A stretch of 64,000 nucleotides of DNA from an uncultured Acidobacteriaceae bacterium (GCA_903849645.1 CAINJJ010000022.1:1-64000); one strand, 5' to 3'; counted from the stretch's first letter, positions 1 to 9,397 are shown. Notes: generated from the letters alone by a model not told the origin. Made by a program: numbers and translations.

Positions 1-111
1 CCTGTTCGTTGACTTTCCCTTGCTTGCGTATCGTATGGTACGGTTTCTTCACGGCGGTTCTCCCTTCAAGGTTTGGCAACCCGATTCTAAGGAATCAGGC
101 TGAACCGCCGC
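1..111. other. no gene recognised
   Basis: On the minus strand all three frames close within about 30 bases downstream of the helicase stop, so the helicase frame does not resume after a simple frameshift. I recognise no gene, RNA or repeat here. Confidence 0.5.
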
Positions 112-1641
112 TCAACTTTCAACTATGGCTGGGACATCCTCTGAACAATCGCTTGACGCCAGACTCTGCCAGAGTGTGCGTGCAAATGCCTGCACTAGTT
201 TCCCGTCCTCACTCATCTTGAATGAGTTTTCCAGCAACTCCCCAACCGCCGACCACGCCTGTCGTTCCAGCGGACCAGGCTCATAGCGAATAACATCACG
301 TAGCCTAGTCACCACTTCGATCTTTTGTTCCGCCTGAAGAACCTTGCGACGGTTGCGCAGGATTCTTCTGTACAGGCGGTAACGATCCGCAACATGATCG
401 ACAATCTGCTGCGCAACTACCAGATGGCCGTCTGAACTTTGTTCCAGTTGCCTGCGGAGTTTTTGGAGGCGCTCGTCCGCGCTGAGCAATGGGAGGTCGA
501 GTAACTTTGTAATCTGCCTATGAATATCATCCAGCGTGTAGTCGCCAGTAGACAGACCGCGGAGTCTAATAATCAGAGGTTGTAATCTCCGACTAAGAGA
601 GGTTTGGGCATCATACATTCTCTTGAAATCTTCAATCGCTTCAGGCCGTGCAGGATCGAACTTGTCGGGCTCCAAAAGAGCTAGGAGTTTGAAATATTCA
701 CTCTCATTCTGCTGAGCCGGAATCGCGCTCAATAAGAGCAAGGATCGGGCTCGCCTCGATAACGATGCCGCGAACTGATATAAGAGTGATCCGGAAAGAA
801 GATGGTGACACTCATCTATGACAACAAGATCCCAGGTCTGATTCAGGATTGGCTCTGAAGCGAATTGCAAAATCTGTGCAGTCGAGACGATGACATGCTT
901 TACCTGTTTCCACTTGATTTCGGATTCAGGATGCAAATCGACTAATGTGAAGACTTGGCCGCCGAACTTAGAGTAAATCTCACAGAACCACTGTTCGGTT
1001 AACGTTCCTGGACATATGATCAGCACTCTCGCATCCTGATTCCCGCTTAAAAGGTCGTGAATCACGATTCCGGCTTCGACTGTCTTGCCAAGCCCCACTT
1101 CATCGGCGAGAATGTAGCGCTTTCGCCGATCATCCAGCACGGTGCCGGCTACAAACGCTTGATGAGGGTAAAGATTGATGCGGGCGGATAAAAGCGCAGT
1201 TAGCTTTCCTCCTTGGCGCAGGTTACGGATGCAGGCTGTGCGAAAGGCTTCGCGACTTCGGAACTGCACTAAGTTGTGGATGTCTCTTTCAGCGAGTCTG
1301 GCACTTGGTTTGGACTCTTTCGAGGATGGTAAGGGGTCCAAATCAGCTTCGGAGAATACCGCTATTGTTCCGCTGGGATCCCGAACTTCGTAACGCTGCC
1401 ACGCTTCGTCGAGCTTTGGAAGCGCTCGCAACACCTCGCACTCGCCATCCATGCTTTGGCAAACGCGGCCCGTTTCCAAAATCGTTGGGGTAACGATACC
1501 TTTTTCAAGAGCATCGCGCGCGAAGGATTGCTCCGAAACTACCCCGTCCGCGCCGAAGAACACTACACGCAGCGCTGTTGCATCAATGGACGCTATCCGC
1601 CCTTCGCCGAAGTGTTCATGGCGTACTAGTCTCTTAAGCAT
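112..1641 (-). CDS. SNF2/RapA-type DEAD-box helicase, first lobe only
   Basis: The 509-residue product has a basic N-terminal region like that of RapA/HepA-type ATPases, then a superfamily 2 first lobe: motif I DEVGLGKT at residues 180-187, motif II DECHH at 276-280 and motif III as LLLLSAIP at 301-308, where SAT is usual. Family members generally have about 900-1100 residues with a second RecA lobe carrying motifs IV-VI; none is present here. The gene stops 111 bases from the window edge and all frames then close. Such helicases occur in phage-defence and repair loci. It is divergent from the CHAT gene. It is either a truncated gene or one half of a split system. Confidence 0.75.
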   Translation of the reverse strand: MLKRLVRHEHFGEGRIASIDATALRVVFFGADGVVSEQSFARDALEKGIVTPTILETGRVCQSMDGECEVLRALPKLDEAWQRYEVRDPSGTIAVFSEADLDPLPSSKESKPSARLAERDIHNLVQFRSREAFRTACIRNLRQGGKLTALLSARINLYPHQAFVAGTVLDDRRKRYILADEVGLGKTVEAGIVIHDLLSGNQDARVLIICPGTLTEQWFCEIYSKFGGQVFTLVDLHPESEIKWKQVKHVIVSTAQILQFASEPILNQTWDLVVIDECHHLLSGSLLYQFAASLSRRARSLLLLSAIPAQQNESEYFKLLALLEPDKFDPARPEAIEDFKRMYDAQTSLSRRLQPLIIRLRGLSTGDYTLDDIHRQITKLLDLPLLSADERLQKLRRQLEQSSDGHLVVAQQIVDHVADRYRLYRRILRNRRKVLQAEQKIEVVTRLRDVIRYEPGPLERQAWSAVGELLENSFKMSEDGKLVQAFARTLWQSLASSDCSEDVPAIVES

Positions 1642-1682
1642 CGTGCGAGAGTTCTCAACCGGATCACTTCAGACCATCATAA

Positions 1683-2696
1683 ATGTGCTTGCCATATTCC
1701 CATGCAGCGAGAGGGAAAGCGACGCAGTATCGATCCACTCTGAAGCAAAAGAAGACGGACCCTGCTCTTGGGCAACGGCTCTACGACGGACTTCTTGGCG
1801 GAATCCCGGAACTCAAAGACAAGCGCGACTTGATCGTGGTGCCGGATGGCAAGCTTCACCTTCTGCCATTCTCTGCTTTGGTAAATGCCGGGCAGTACGT
1901 TCTGACCTCCCGCCTGGTCACAGTCGTACCATCGGGAACCGTACTGAACATGCTGAGGCATCGATCCGATCAGGTGATTCAAGAGGACCTTCCTTATGTC
2001 GGAGTGGCGGCATGGACATCGAAAGCTCCCCAGACCACGTTTCTCGCGCGCATTAGCCGGGCCATTTCTGGACCCGAACGGCGCGAATTTGTCGCACTGC
2101 CCGAGAGCCAGCACGAGGTTGAGAACATTGGAACCGACCTTCCGAAGCCCAGCACCATTCTTTTGGGCGCGAGGGCGACGGAGACAAACTTCAAGCAGCT
2201 TCCGCTGAGCCAATACAACGTTATTCACTTGGCTCTTCACGGGTATGTCGATCCCGAAATCTCAGATCGCTCCGCGCTTGTCTTCGCTCCGGAGAATCCG
2301 GCAAGGAACGACAGTCTTCTCCAGGTGCGCGAGATCAGAAATCTCCGTCTCAATGCCGACCTTGTAACACTCTCGGCCTGTGACACCGGTGTCGGGCCAG
2401 TGGGCGAGGAGGGCGTGGAGAACATCGTGAATGCATTCGTTGAGGCTGGCGCACAGAGCGTCGTGTCAACGCTTTGGGAACTTGAAGATCACGCGACCGC
2501 CCAACTGATGGCCAACTTCTACGAGCACCTCGGCCGTCACGAGGGAAAGGCAGAGGCACTCAGGCAAGCGCAGCTCGAAATGCTCATGACGGGTGCGCCA
2601 CCGTACTACTGGGCCGGTTTCCAACTCGACGGCGAACCGAGCGACAGCCTGTTCAGCGAGACAAAATCGACAAATTCGTCCAGGAGCACCCGATGA
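1683..2696 (+). CDS. CHAT-domain cysteine protease, N-terminal region missing
   Basis: The 337 residues are almost entirely a CHAT (caspase HetF-associated with TPRs) peptidase domain. The lead-in VVPDGKLHLLPFSAL lies near residues 52-66, the candidate catalytic histidine in HLALHGY is H186, and the catalytic cysteine in LSACDTG is C233. CHAT proteins usually carry long N-terminal TPR or sensor regions. Here an in-frame TAA sits directly before the ATG and there is no clear ribosome binding site, so the 5' part may be deleted. The stop overlaps the next start (ATGA), suggesting translational coupling to the PDZ/S41-type gene. Confidence 0.8.
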   Translation: MCLPYSHAARGKATQYRSTLKQKKTDPALGQRLYDGLLGGIPELKDKRDLIVVPDGKLHLLPFSALVNAGQYVLTSRLVTVVPSGTVLNMLRHRSDQVIQEDLPYVGVAAWTSKAPQTTFLARISRAISGPERREFVALPESQHEVENIGTDLPKPSTILLGARATETNFKQLPLSQYNVIHLALHGYVDPEISDRSALVFAPENPARNDSLLQVREIRNLRLNADLVTLSACDTGVGPVGEEGVENIVNAFVEAGAQSVVSTLWELEDHATAQLMANFYEHLGRHEGKAEALRQAQLEMLMTGAPPYYWAGFQLDGEPSDSLFSETKSTNSSRSTR

Positions 2697-3412
2697 CATT
2701 GATTCCGGCTGCTAGCTCAGCATCGCCTGTTCAACTTTCACTGCGTGACCGGCACGTAATCCTCGAAAACGTCCTTGCCGCTCTGCGCAAGCGGTTTTAT
2801 TCGCCTGAAAAGCTGACTGGCGATTGGCAGGCCGCCGTGGAAAGGCACCGGCCTTTGATCGAGAGCGAAGGCACCACGGACGCTTTTGAGAAGGCCATGG
2901 GTGATTTGTTGGCGGAACTGCACACCTCCCATTTGGGCTTCTTCCACAGCAGTGCCCGTAGAGCGTCGAGCCGGGCCGCACTCAGCGCAACCTACCTTGA
3001 AGACGAGACACCTTATGGAAAACGTTGGATCTTTCAGGATGTACACGCAGGAGGAGCAGCAGCGATCGCCGGCATTGAACCTGGGGACATCCTTCTCAGT
3101 GTCGATGGCAGGGAGATCACTCCGCCGGAACATCCCGTATTCGCTATGGGCAAGCAAACACGTGTGGAATTTGTAGACAGAAGCGACCAGAGACGCACTG
3201 TTTCCGTCGAGGTAGCGCGGCCCAAAGGGAAGAAACTCCACTTCATCGAGCCCACGCTCGTCGAGGCGCGGCAGCTCGGTGACGGGTTGGGCTTCTTAAA
3301 GATTGCAATGTTTCCGGGAATGATCGGGGTCGAGGTTGCGAACGAGATCTCCCGCGCCATCGAGAAGCTGGGCGCGGTCGATATACAATTGAGGCCATCA
3401 ATCTATCTTTGA
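2693..3412 (+). CDS. S41-type C-terminal processing peptidase, catalytic domain lost
   Basis: The 239-residue product starts with a helical region typical of tail-specific/S41 proteases (about residues 15-90), followed by a PDZ domain (about 95-185, with GIEPGDILLSVDG). The start of the next strand/helix of an S41 fold (LGFLKIAMFPGMIG) is present. The frame then ends in a short unrelated tail exactly where the DLRGN-type strand and catalytic Ser/Lys should begin. No other frame downstream encodes the missing part. As it stands it cannot be an active S41 protease. It overlaps the CHAT gene by 4 bases. Confidence 0.65.
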   Translation: MTLIPAASSASPVQLSLRDRHVILENVLAALRKRFYSPEKLTGDWQAAVERHRPLIESEGTTDAFEKAMGDLLAELHTSHLGFFHSSARRASSRAALSATYLEDETPYGKRWIFQDVHAGGAAAIAGIEPGDILLSVDGREITPPEHPVFAMGKQTRVEFVDRSDQRRTVSVEVARPKGKKLHFIEPTLVEARQLGDGLGFLKIAMFPGMIGVEVANEISRAIEKLGAVDIQLRPSIYL

Positions 3413-3493
3413 ATAGATGGAGTCCTCACCGAAGGAGGATGTGTTTGGCGGGATTCAGCTGTCTTGGTAAAAATCCCCGCTTTGTGAATCGTT

Positions 3494-6085
3494 ATGTGGT
3501 GGAAACTGCAGCTCCGGGCAGGACAGTACCGACCTTTCTGGCGGCTTCTGAGACTGACCCAACGTGGACGTTTCGAAATGCGGAGGCAGACGTTTCTAGG
3601 GTCGGAGCGGCTTGCATCAGCAAATACAGCGAAGAGTATCTTCCTCAGCCTCATTCGCGTGACGGTGCTGCCACTGTTGCTAGCGCTCGGAACCGCAACG
3701 GGCCTGTTGCTGGGTGAGCTCTATCTGCCCGACTCCCGCTGGTCACGGCTGCTCCCATTTCCGCTTTGGCATCTCGACGATCGCGACAGCTATGCCTCCT
3801 TCTTGAGCACAATTAGCGGCATCGGCGGCGTGTTAATTGCCCTGTATTACACGGGAATGGCTGCTGTTGGGAGCGCGGTATATGCCCGAGCACCGGGGGT
3901 GCTTCGGAATCTTCTTCTCCGTGAACCTATTGGAAAGTTCTACATGCAGCTCGTTGCGTACACGACGTTCGTTTCACTCTGCCTCTTGGCCTTCCATGCG
4001 ATTGGTTTCTCTCCCATACGTTTTGCGTTCCCATTTCTCATCTTGCTATCTGGAGTCACGATTCTTTCCTTTGTGCAACTCGGACAGCAGGCATTTCATT
4101 TCTTCGATCCAACAAGTCTTTCGGACTCTCTTTTTATCGACCTTGATCAGTGCGTGAGGCGGGTGACTGTGGCCGGCAGCTTTTGGGAGGACAACTCCTT
4201 CCAGAAACATGCAAGCCAAGGGGCCGCATCGGCTCTCAAGTCGCTTGCCACATTGGTGAATTACTCAGCGTCCACCATGCACTTGAAGTCAGATGCAATA
4301 GCCGGCGTTGCTGTCTCAACCATTCGGTTTCTCTACCGATACGAGGCCTCTCGACGCCTAATCCCATCGCAAAGTAAGTGGTATCCCTCGGAGTACAAAC
4401 ATCCTGACGTTTATCTAGCAGGTGAATTGAAGGTCGAGTTTGCCCTTCGATCAGGGGCATCGGTACAGCCCGAAGACGTCGCACAGGAGAATTGGATCGA
4501 AGACGCCGCCCTGAAATTGGTTCTGCAAGCCCTGGAATCGAATTTGCGGGAGGAGGATGAGTCTGGGGTTTTCAAGATTCTGAACCACCTCCAACTCTAC
4601 ATCGAGCGTCTCGGAGAACTCTGGGAGGTGGATGCGTCGCTTAACCTGGCCTCTAAGATCGGGGAAAAATTGCAGCCATTTCTTCGCTCGCCACAGCCCG
4701 GATCAGTCCCTCTACCAAGATGGAGAATAGGCCTGGCTGAGTATTTGTGTTTACTTCCGACATCGATTCTATTAGGGTTCGTGAAAAGCTTAGATGGTGC
4801 CCCGCTTGCCAAGGTGCGCGATTCGCTCGCACGAGTGCGATGGGAAAGGCCGGCGACTCTCTATCGATCCGGATTCCAACGGCTTGCTTTGCCTAGTCTC
4901 GAATGGTTTCAGTCGCGAATGGCGTTTGAACATTTGGCTGAAGGGAAGAGCGTGACGCCGAATTGGTTCGTCGAGCAGGTGCTAGCGAGAGACCATCTCA
5001 AGGTCCTACAAGCGGCGTTGGATCTCCTGCTTGGTGCTAATGATCGGCTATTTGGAGACTGGCGTGCCAAATTCGAAGCCGCGAAGAACCCTTGGGCTGC
5101 TGCGATATCAGTAAATCGGCAAGGGGAATTTATTAGGAAAACATTAGCACATTTCGACAAATTTGTGGCCGAGGAGACGGATTACGAGAATGCTAAGGTG
5201 ATGCATGATTTGAGGGGTTGGCCCACTGGGAAGAAGGAAGCTTTCAACGAGCGCATTGCCCAGATTCAACAGGAATATCGAATTGTCGTGGCAACTTGGG
5301 CGCGCACCCTTGTTGGGACCGAAAGGCCATCACACCTTCCGGACTATGGAGGTGAGTTCTTACTGCAAACAGCCCAGACTTTGACAGAAGCCATTTTCCA
5401 GGACGATTCAGAAACATTTAAGTCTGTATTCCCGAGTTTCTTTCAAGCCTCGATCAAAGAAGTGCTATCCCTGCTGAAGATGGATGCAGGCCAAGGTGAT
5501 CGGGAGCAGTTCGAAGCATTTGCCCTCGCTACAGCGCCGTTCTTGGACCTAGTCGAGATTACTGGGTATGCGATCCTGGCTTCCGAGTTGCGTCAACAGG
5601 AAGGACCCTGGAGTGCTGCACAAGCAACTTGGTATCAATATTTGACTGCAGAGGAGGAAGGGCCAGTGCGGGTCGGCGTTGTAAATGATGCGTTAAAGGT
5701 GGTCAACTTCCCGGGGACCATGGCTCCAGGAGAGACAATAAGGACCGGGTGGCGCACACAAGCGCTGGAATGGGTGATGCAGTCGGTGGGCCTCGATCCG
5801 AGTTCGGCGTGGCCGTTTTTCGGAGATGGTTCAGAGCGGCAATCAGTTCGGCATCCTAGTGCCGTAATCCGTGCCTTTGTCCGTGAGACGTTTCCAGGGA
5901 TGTATCGTGGAATCGATGTTTTTGCAGCTGCGTTTTTCTTGAATCTGCCTGGGGCCGAGTCTCCGGGCCGAGGGTTTCGCTTCAGCGGCTTTGTGGATGC
6001 GTTACGAAGAGAAACGAACCGACCCCAATCGGAGGATTTCGAAGATGGAGAGGATCCCGAGGATGAGGAACCGACGCCATACTGA
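3494..6085 (+). CDS. large membrane-anchored protein of unknown function
   Basis: I do not recognise a family. The first 200 of 863 residues hold about four hydrophobic segments (around 47-74, 100-125, 150-172 and 176-197). The remaining ~660 residues are hydrophilic and rich in helix, with no recognisable ATPase, nuclease or protease motif, and the C-terminus is acidic. The first ATG is used because no start has a convincing ribosome binding site. The 3' end overlaps the next gene by 41 bases, so the two are probably translated together. Codon use and base composition look more AT-rich than in the chromosomal genes to the right. Confidence 0.6.
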   Translation: MWWKLQLRAGQYRPFWRLLRLTQRGRFEMRRQTFLGSERLASANTAKSIFLSLIRVTVLPLLLALGTATGLLLGELYLPDSRWSRLLPFPLWHLDDRDSYASFLSTISGIGGVLIALYYTGMAAVGSAVYARAPGVLRNLLLREPIGKFYMQLVAYTTFVSLCLLAFHAIGFSPIRFAFPFLILLSGVTILSFVQLGQQAFHFFDPTSLSDSLFIDLDQCVRRVTVAGSFWEDNSFQKHASQGAASALKSLATLVNYSASTMHLKSDAIAGVAVSTIRFLYRYEASRRLIPSQSKWYPSEYKHPDVYLAGELKVEFALRSGASVQPEDVAQENWIEDAALKLVLQALESNLREEDESGVFKILNHLQLYIERLGELWEVDASLNLASKIGEKLQPFLRSPQPGSVPLPRWRIGLAEYLCLLPTSILLGFVKSLDGAPLAKVRDSLARVRWERPATLYRSGFQRLALPSLEWFQSRMAFEHLAEGKSVTPNWFVEQVLARDHLKVLQAALDLLLGANDRLFGDWRAKFEAAKNPWAAAISVNRQGEFIRKTLAHFDKFVAEETDYENAKVMHDLRGWPTGKKEAFNERIAQIQQEYRIVVATWARTLVGTERPSHLPDYGGEFLLQTAQTLTEAIFQDDSETFKSVFPSFFQASIKEVLSLLKMDAGQGDREQFEAFALATAPFLDLVEITGYAILASELRQQEGPWSAAQATWYQYLTAEEEGPVRVGVVNDALKVVNFPGTMAPGETIRTGWRTQALEWVMQSVGLDPSSAWPFFGDGSERQSVRHPSAVIRAFVRETFPGMYRGIDVFAAAFFLNLPGAESPGRGFRFSGFVDALRRETNRPQSEDFEDGEDPEDEEPTPY

Positions 6086-6983
6086 GAATCGGATAACTGT
6101 CGCAAACCTCCCGGGCGACGGAGGGCCAAACAGGTTCGCATTGTATTCTCACATGTTCATCGAAGATATCCACTCTGGCATACTGGGCTACGACCTTTCA
6201 GAAGAAGGAAAGAATCGAAGGATTCGGGTGGATGGAGACGAACGGGGAACAACGGCCGTAACGGCCCTCTGTTCATCCCTTGCCCGCGGTTATATGCACG
6301 GAGGCAAGATTGTCGAATCCGCCGTCGAGGCAGTCGCGCTTCACTTGGCATGGTGTGGAGAGGCGGTGTACGAGATTTGCGGAATTGGCGGAGAGAGTCT
6401 GTCGTTAGCAGGTATTCCCCCCTCACATCTCTTCCGAATACCGGGAGCATTCGTACAGCTGATACCGATTCAAGCGCGACAGTGGGCGGGAGGGCGTCGA
6501 TACACTTATTTGCCTGCGCGCTTGGCTTGGGTAGTGAGTGTACCCAGAGAATTGGGTGGACCAAGAAGCTATCGGAAGCTTTTGAATCGACTCACAGCCA
6601 TGTCTGCATCGGCTCCGGAGTTTTGGAATCGAGATCTGAGTGAGGGGAAATTTACACCAGAGTTCCCTTTCGGCGATTACAACAGAATGCGCACGGCCTA
6701 TATTGCAAGAATCACCCATCGCTGGGGCTGGAATCGGCGAGATTCGAGCGGAACGTACGACACAGAATTCTTCTTCTTTTACCGTGGTCTTCGATTTAGA
6801 CGCTCCCAAGCTCTGGTACGTGATCACATTGTCCGCGAAATCAATAGGCTGTTAGCTCGCCTTAGAATCGACGCACGAATTCAGCTAGAGGGTTACCCCA
6901 GCCCGACCGAAATTGGAGACTTGATGGACCGTACATTATCGGGATCTTTGCATTATGGCGAGGCTTGGCGGCAATCGAGTTAA
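6045..6983 (+). CDS. unknown protein coupled to the membrane protein
   Basis: The product has 312 residues, no clear signal peptide or transmembrane segment, and many Arg and aromatic residues (for example EFFFFYRGLRFRR near 255-267). No family is recognised. The start at 6045 is chosen because GGAGG lies 9 bases upstream, inside the preceding gene; an alternative ATG at 6063 also has a purine-rich leader. The nested start implies a two-gene unit with the 863-residue membrane protein. A stretch resembling G-x-A-x-x-E-I of phage portal proteins occurs near residue 100, but the rest does not fit, so I do not call it a portal. Confidence 0.6.
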   Translation: MERIPRMRNRRHTENRITVANLPGDGGPNRFALYSHMFIEDIHSGILGYDLSEEGKNRRIRVDGDERGTTAVTALCSSLARGYMHGGKIVESAVEAVALHLAWCGEAVYEICGIGGESLSLAGIPPSHLFRIPGAFVQLIPIQARQWAGGRRYTYLPARLAWVVSVPRELGGPRSYRKLLNRLTAMSASAPEFWNRDLSEGKFTPEFPFGDYNRMRTAYIARITHRWGWNRRDSSGTYDTEFFFFYRGLRFRRSQALVRDHIVREINRLLARLRIDARIQLEGYPSPTEIGDLMDRTLSGSLHYGEAWRQSS

Positions 6984-7105
6984 CCACTTTGTGAATCAAT
7001 TCGGGGTTCGATTAAACCCACGAAATACTACCCGACGCGACCCACCCTGCATGTGATGGTTCTATACGCGGCCTCCCCGGCGTTGGCCCGCTTCATCTAG
7101 CTCGG

Positions 7106-8041
7106 TCATGGCCGTGTCAACGTGATTTTTGAGATCTCCACCGGGACGTTGAAATAGCCCATTTGCTCCAAAAGCAGATCAACGCTGATTTTCGTGAATG
7201 ACTGCCGTTCTCCGGGCCCTATCCATACTTTCGCAATCGGCAGAAGCGGTGTTCGACGTTTTACCCAGGCTGGAGTATCGAGGGCCATATACCGCGCCAA
7301 TACAGTGTTCTTTTGAATAAACCTGACCTTTGGAAACTCTGAGACCTTCAATTCATGAACAAGGCGGAACTCGTTTTCGGCGCGCCATTTTACATCTTTG
7401 GCTAGTGGCGCGAGTTTGTAAACCCACTCGTCCCACGCTTCGAAGAATACCTTTGCCCACTCCGCCGGCTTCTCGATGCGCTCCCCTACCAGCCCCTCAC
7501 GATAGAACCGCAAGGTGGCAGCCGCGATCTCCTTTGCCCCAACTAGCTGTTTGTCTCTGTCGTATACCACCCGATAGAGCTGGCTCGTAGGCTCGCGGAA
7601 CAAGCCGCGAGCGCGGAAACCGATTGCATAACCATTGGCCCTGCCGTAGCGGTCCCATTGTGTAAGCTCGTCTTCATCAGCGCTGAAGCAGGTCACAAAA
7701 AACTTGCTGGTCCCATGGGTTGGCGAATCAGGCTCTTCTTTGACAAACTCCAGAACGCCTGTCAAGAATGCTACGGCGTCTTCGTCGCCAGCACTTTCCG
7801 TGATTAATTCTCTGACCACTTGTTTATAGAGGTCCGTAGCGTATTTCGTCTCGTTTGCATCGTTAAGGGATGCGACCTGCGTGGCATAGATGGTCGCCGA
7901 CTGAAGAATGCCGAGCAGACCAGCGCCGTCCGTATAGTGCCAGACTATTTGCTCGCCATTGAAATCGAAAACCCCTAACCTCTGGGCAACGTCGCTAACG
8001 AACTGACGGTATTTCTCATTCTCCAGCAGGGTGACTTGCAT
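7106..8041 (-). CDS. DUF2971 family protein
   Basis: The 311-residue protein shows the DUF2971 pattern: WHYTDGAGLLGILQS near residue 34, an ND-x-x-E element (LNDANETKY), and CFSADEDELTQWDRYG followed by GYAIGF near 130-160. Biochemical function is unknown; the family is common in accessory DNA next to restriction, toxin and phage genes. It is convergent with the unknown pair to its left and lies upstream of no obvious partner. Assignment rests on conserved sequence pattern only. Confidence 0.8.
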   Translation of the reverse strand: MQVTLLENEKYRQFVSDVAQRLGVFDFNGEQIVWHYTDGAGLLGILQSATIYATQVASLNDANETKYATDLYKQVVRELITESAGDEDAVAFLTGVLEFVKEEPDSPTHGTSKFFVTCFSADEDELTQWDRYGRANGYAIGFRARGLFREPTSQLYRVVYDRDKQLVGAKEIAAATLRFYREGLVGERIEKPAEWAKVFFEAWDEWVYKLAPLAKDVKWRAENEFRLVHELKVSEFPKVRFIQKNTVLARYMALDTPAWVKRRTPLLPIAKVWIGPGERQSFTKISVDLLLEQMGYFNVPVEISKITLTRP

Positions 8042-8140
8042 GCAAGGATTTTATGCTTTACGGGAAACTGCCATAGCCTCATCGCCCGACGCGGTCAAAC
8101 CGCAAACCATAGCTGCGGAGCACCGCGCCGTGGTCCATCC

Positions 8141-9397
8141 CTAGTTTTCCACCGATCTCCCGCCACGAATATCTCCGATCGACTCGGCCAGAGAGTGCGC
8201 CTTTCGGATTCCCCGAGCGGCACGTTCCATCGCCTCTGCGACATTCGTCTGCAGCTGCGCGTTGGGGATGGCGTTCGCCTTCTGCGTTCGCGCGACACGC
8301 CACAATATCTCGCCGTAGATTGGATCGCCGAGAATGCGCCGAAAGCCTTCGATCTTGCCCGTGATTCTCTGATCGATCGGCCCCCGTTGGACTGTCGCGG
8401 GGTGCGGTCCTGATGCGGGATGGCTCTTAACAGGCGCACCCGTTTTCGGTAGCGCCCATTGCGGGAGAGATGGGAATTCGAATGGCTGCCGATGCTCATT
8501 GAGCGGGACCCACATCTCGGCGAGGTTGTAAAGGTAACGCCCCAGGCCATAACAACTGGCTGCCCGTTTGAAGGCTTGCGCTTCCGCCGTTGTCATGGCA
8601 TTTGACTCATCTGCCCAGTCCTCACCACTGCCGGCATGGCAACCCAATCCAGTAATAGTGAGCGTGCATGTCACCAGAACTTTGCCCGTCTGAATGAGTT
8701 TGTCTTTCTTCATGCGCGTGACGGCCGATACCGTGGAGACCTCGTAGGTCCGGGTCCAGCCAGTCGGAGTGAACAGCTGGTTGAGAGCCTGTGCATCCGT
8801 CATGTCGGTCATCGTCCTCATCTGCGGGGATGCTGCGTTCTGGGACATGACGACGCCATACACGTTCTGAAACTGGCCGGAGACAGTCGGCACGTTGGCC
8901 GCGTTGCGCGAGAGCAGGAGGGATTCGAGATTCTGCGACTGGGGCAGAGTGGCGCTTGAAACGTTGACGTGGAACAGGCTGTTGATCTGATTGAATTGCC
9001 CTTCAAACTGCATCACCGAAGTCTTCGCCTGGTTGATCGCGGCGAGGGGGTACATCACTTCCTGCTCATACTTCGCCACGCTCTGTTCGTACTGATTGAT
9101 TGTCTTGAGCGGCGCGGCGATGTAGGTGGTCATCAGCGACTGCATCTTGGAAATTGCCGCCAGGATCGCGGCTGTATCGATGCCGAATTGCCCGTTCGCG
9201 CGTGGTGGGAGAATTGCCAGGACGCCAAGGCCAACCACCGCCGCTTTCAGCAGCGTGGGGCGAGACCACGGGCGCGACTCGCGTTGAGACTCTTCAAACC
9301 CGTTCATGGGCTTTGCCGGTTCCGGCAAGTGGAGAGGCATGCGCCGCCAGAAGAATGACCTGCGCTGTTTGTTGGGGTTCTTCTTCGGATCCGTCAT
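8141..9397 (-). CDS. VirB5/TrbJ-like protein fused to a Rad52/DdrA-type domain
   Basis: Residues 1-200 match the adjacent VirB5-like paralogue: cytoplasmic leader, one hydrophobic segment, AI-rich helices, and the shared NAASPQ-R-M-D signature near 187-199. From about residue 203 the sequence becomes a Rad52/DdrA-like annealing domain: LNQLFTPTGWTRTYEV, then TCTLTITGLG, and AEAQAFKRAASCYGLGRYLY at 271-290 with WVPL following. A helical C-terminus typical of plasmid Rad52-like proteins continues to residue 418. AAGGAG lies 6 bases before the ATG. A secreted pilus-assembly part and a cytosolic single-strand annealing part do not belong together, so this is either a deletion chimera or Rad52 is made from an internal ATG such as 8803. 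Confidence 0.75.
   Translation of the reverse strand: MTDPKKNPNKQRRSFFWRRMPLHLPEPAKPMNGFEESQRESRPWSRPTLLKAAVVGLGVLAILPPRANGQFGIDTAAILAAISKMQSLMTTYIAAPLKTINQYEQSVAKYEQEVMYPLAAINQAKTSVMQFEGQFNQINSLFHVNVSSATLPQSQNLESLLLSRNAANVPTVSGQFQNVYGVVMSQNAASPQMRTMTDMTDAQALNQLFTPTGWTRTYEVSTVSAVTRMKKDKLIQTGKVLVTCTLTITGLGCHAGSGEDWADESNAMTTAEAQAFKRAASCYGLGRYLYNLAEMWVPLNEHRQPFEFPSLPQWALPKTGAPVKSHPASGPHPATVQRGPIDQRITGKIEGFRRILGDPIYGEILWRVARTQKANAIPNAQLQTNVAEAMERAARGIRKAHSLAESIGDIRGGRSVEN

Noticed and set aside
6045..6983. phage portal protein
   Set aside because: Only a short G-x-A-x-x-E-I-like stretch is similar. Size, context and the rest of the sequence do not fit a portal.
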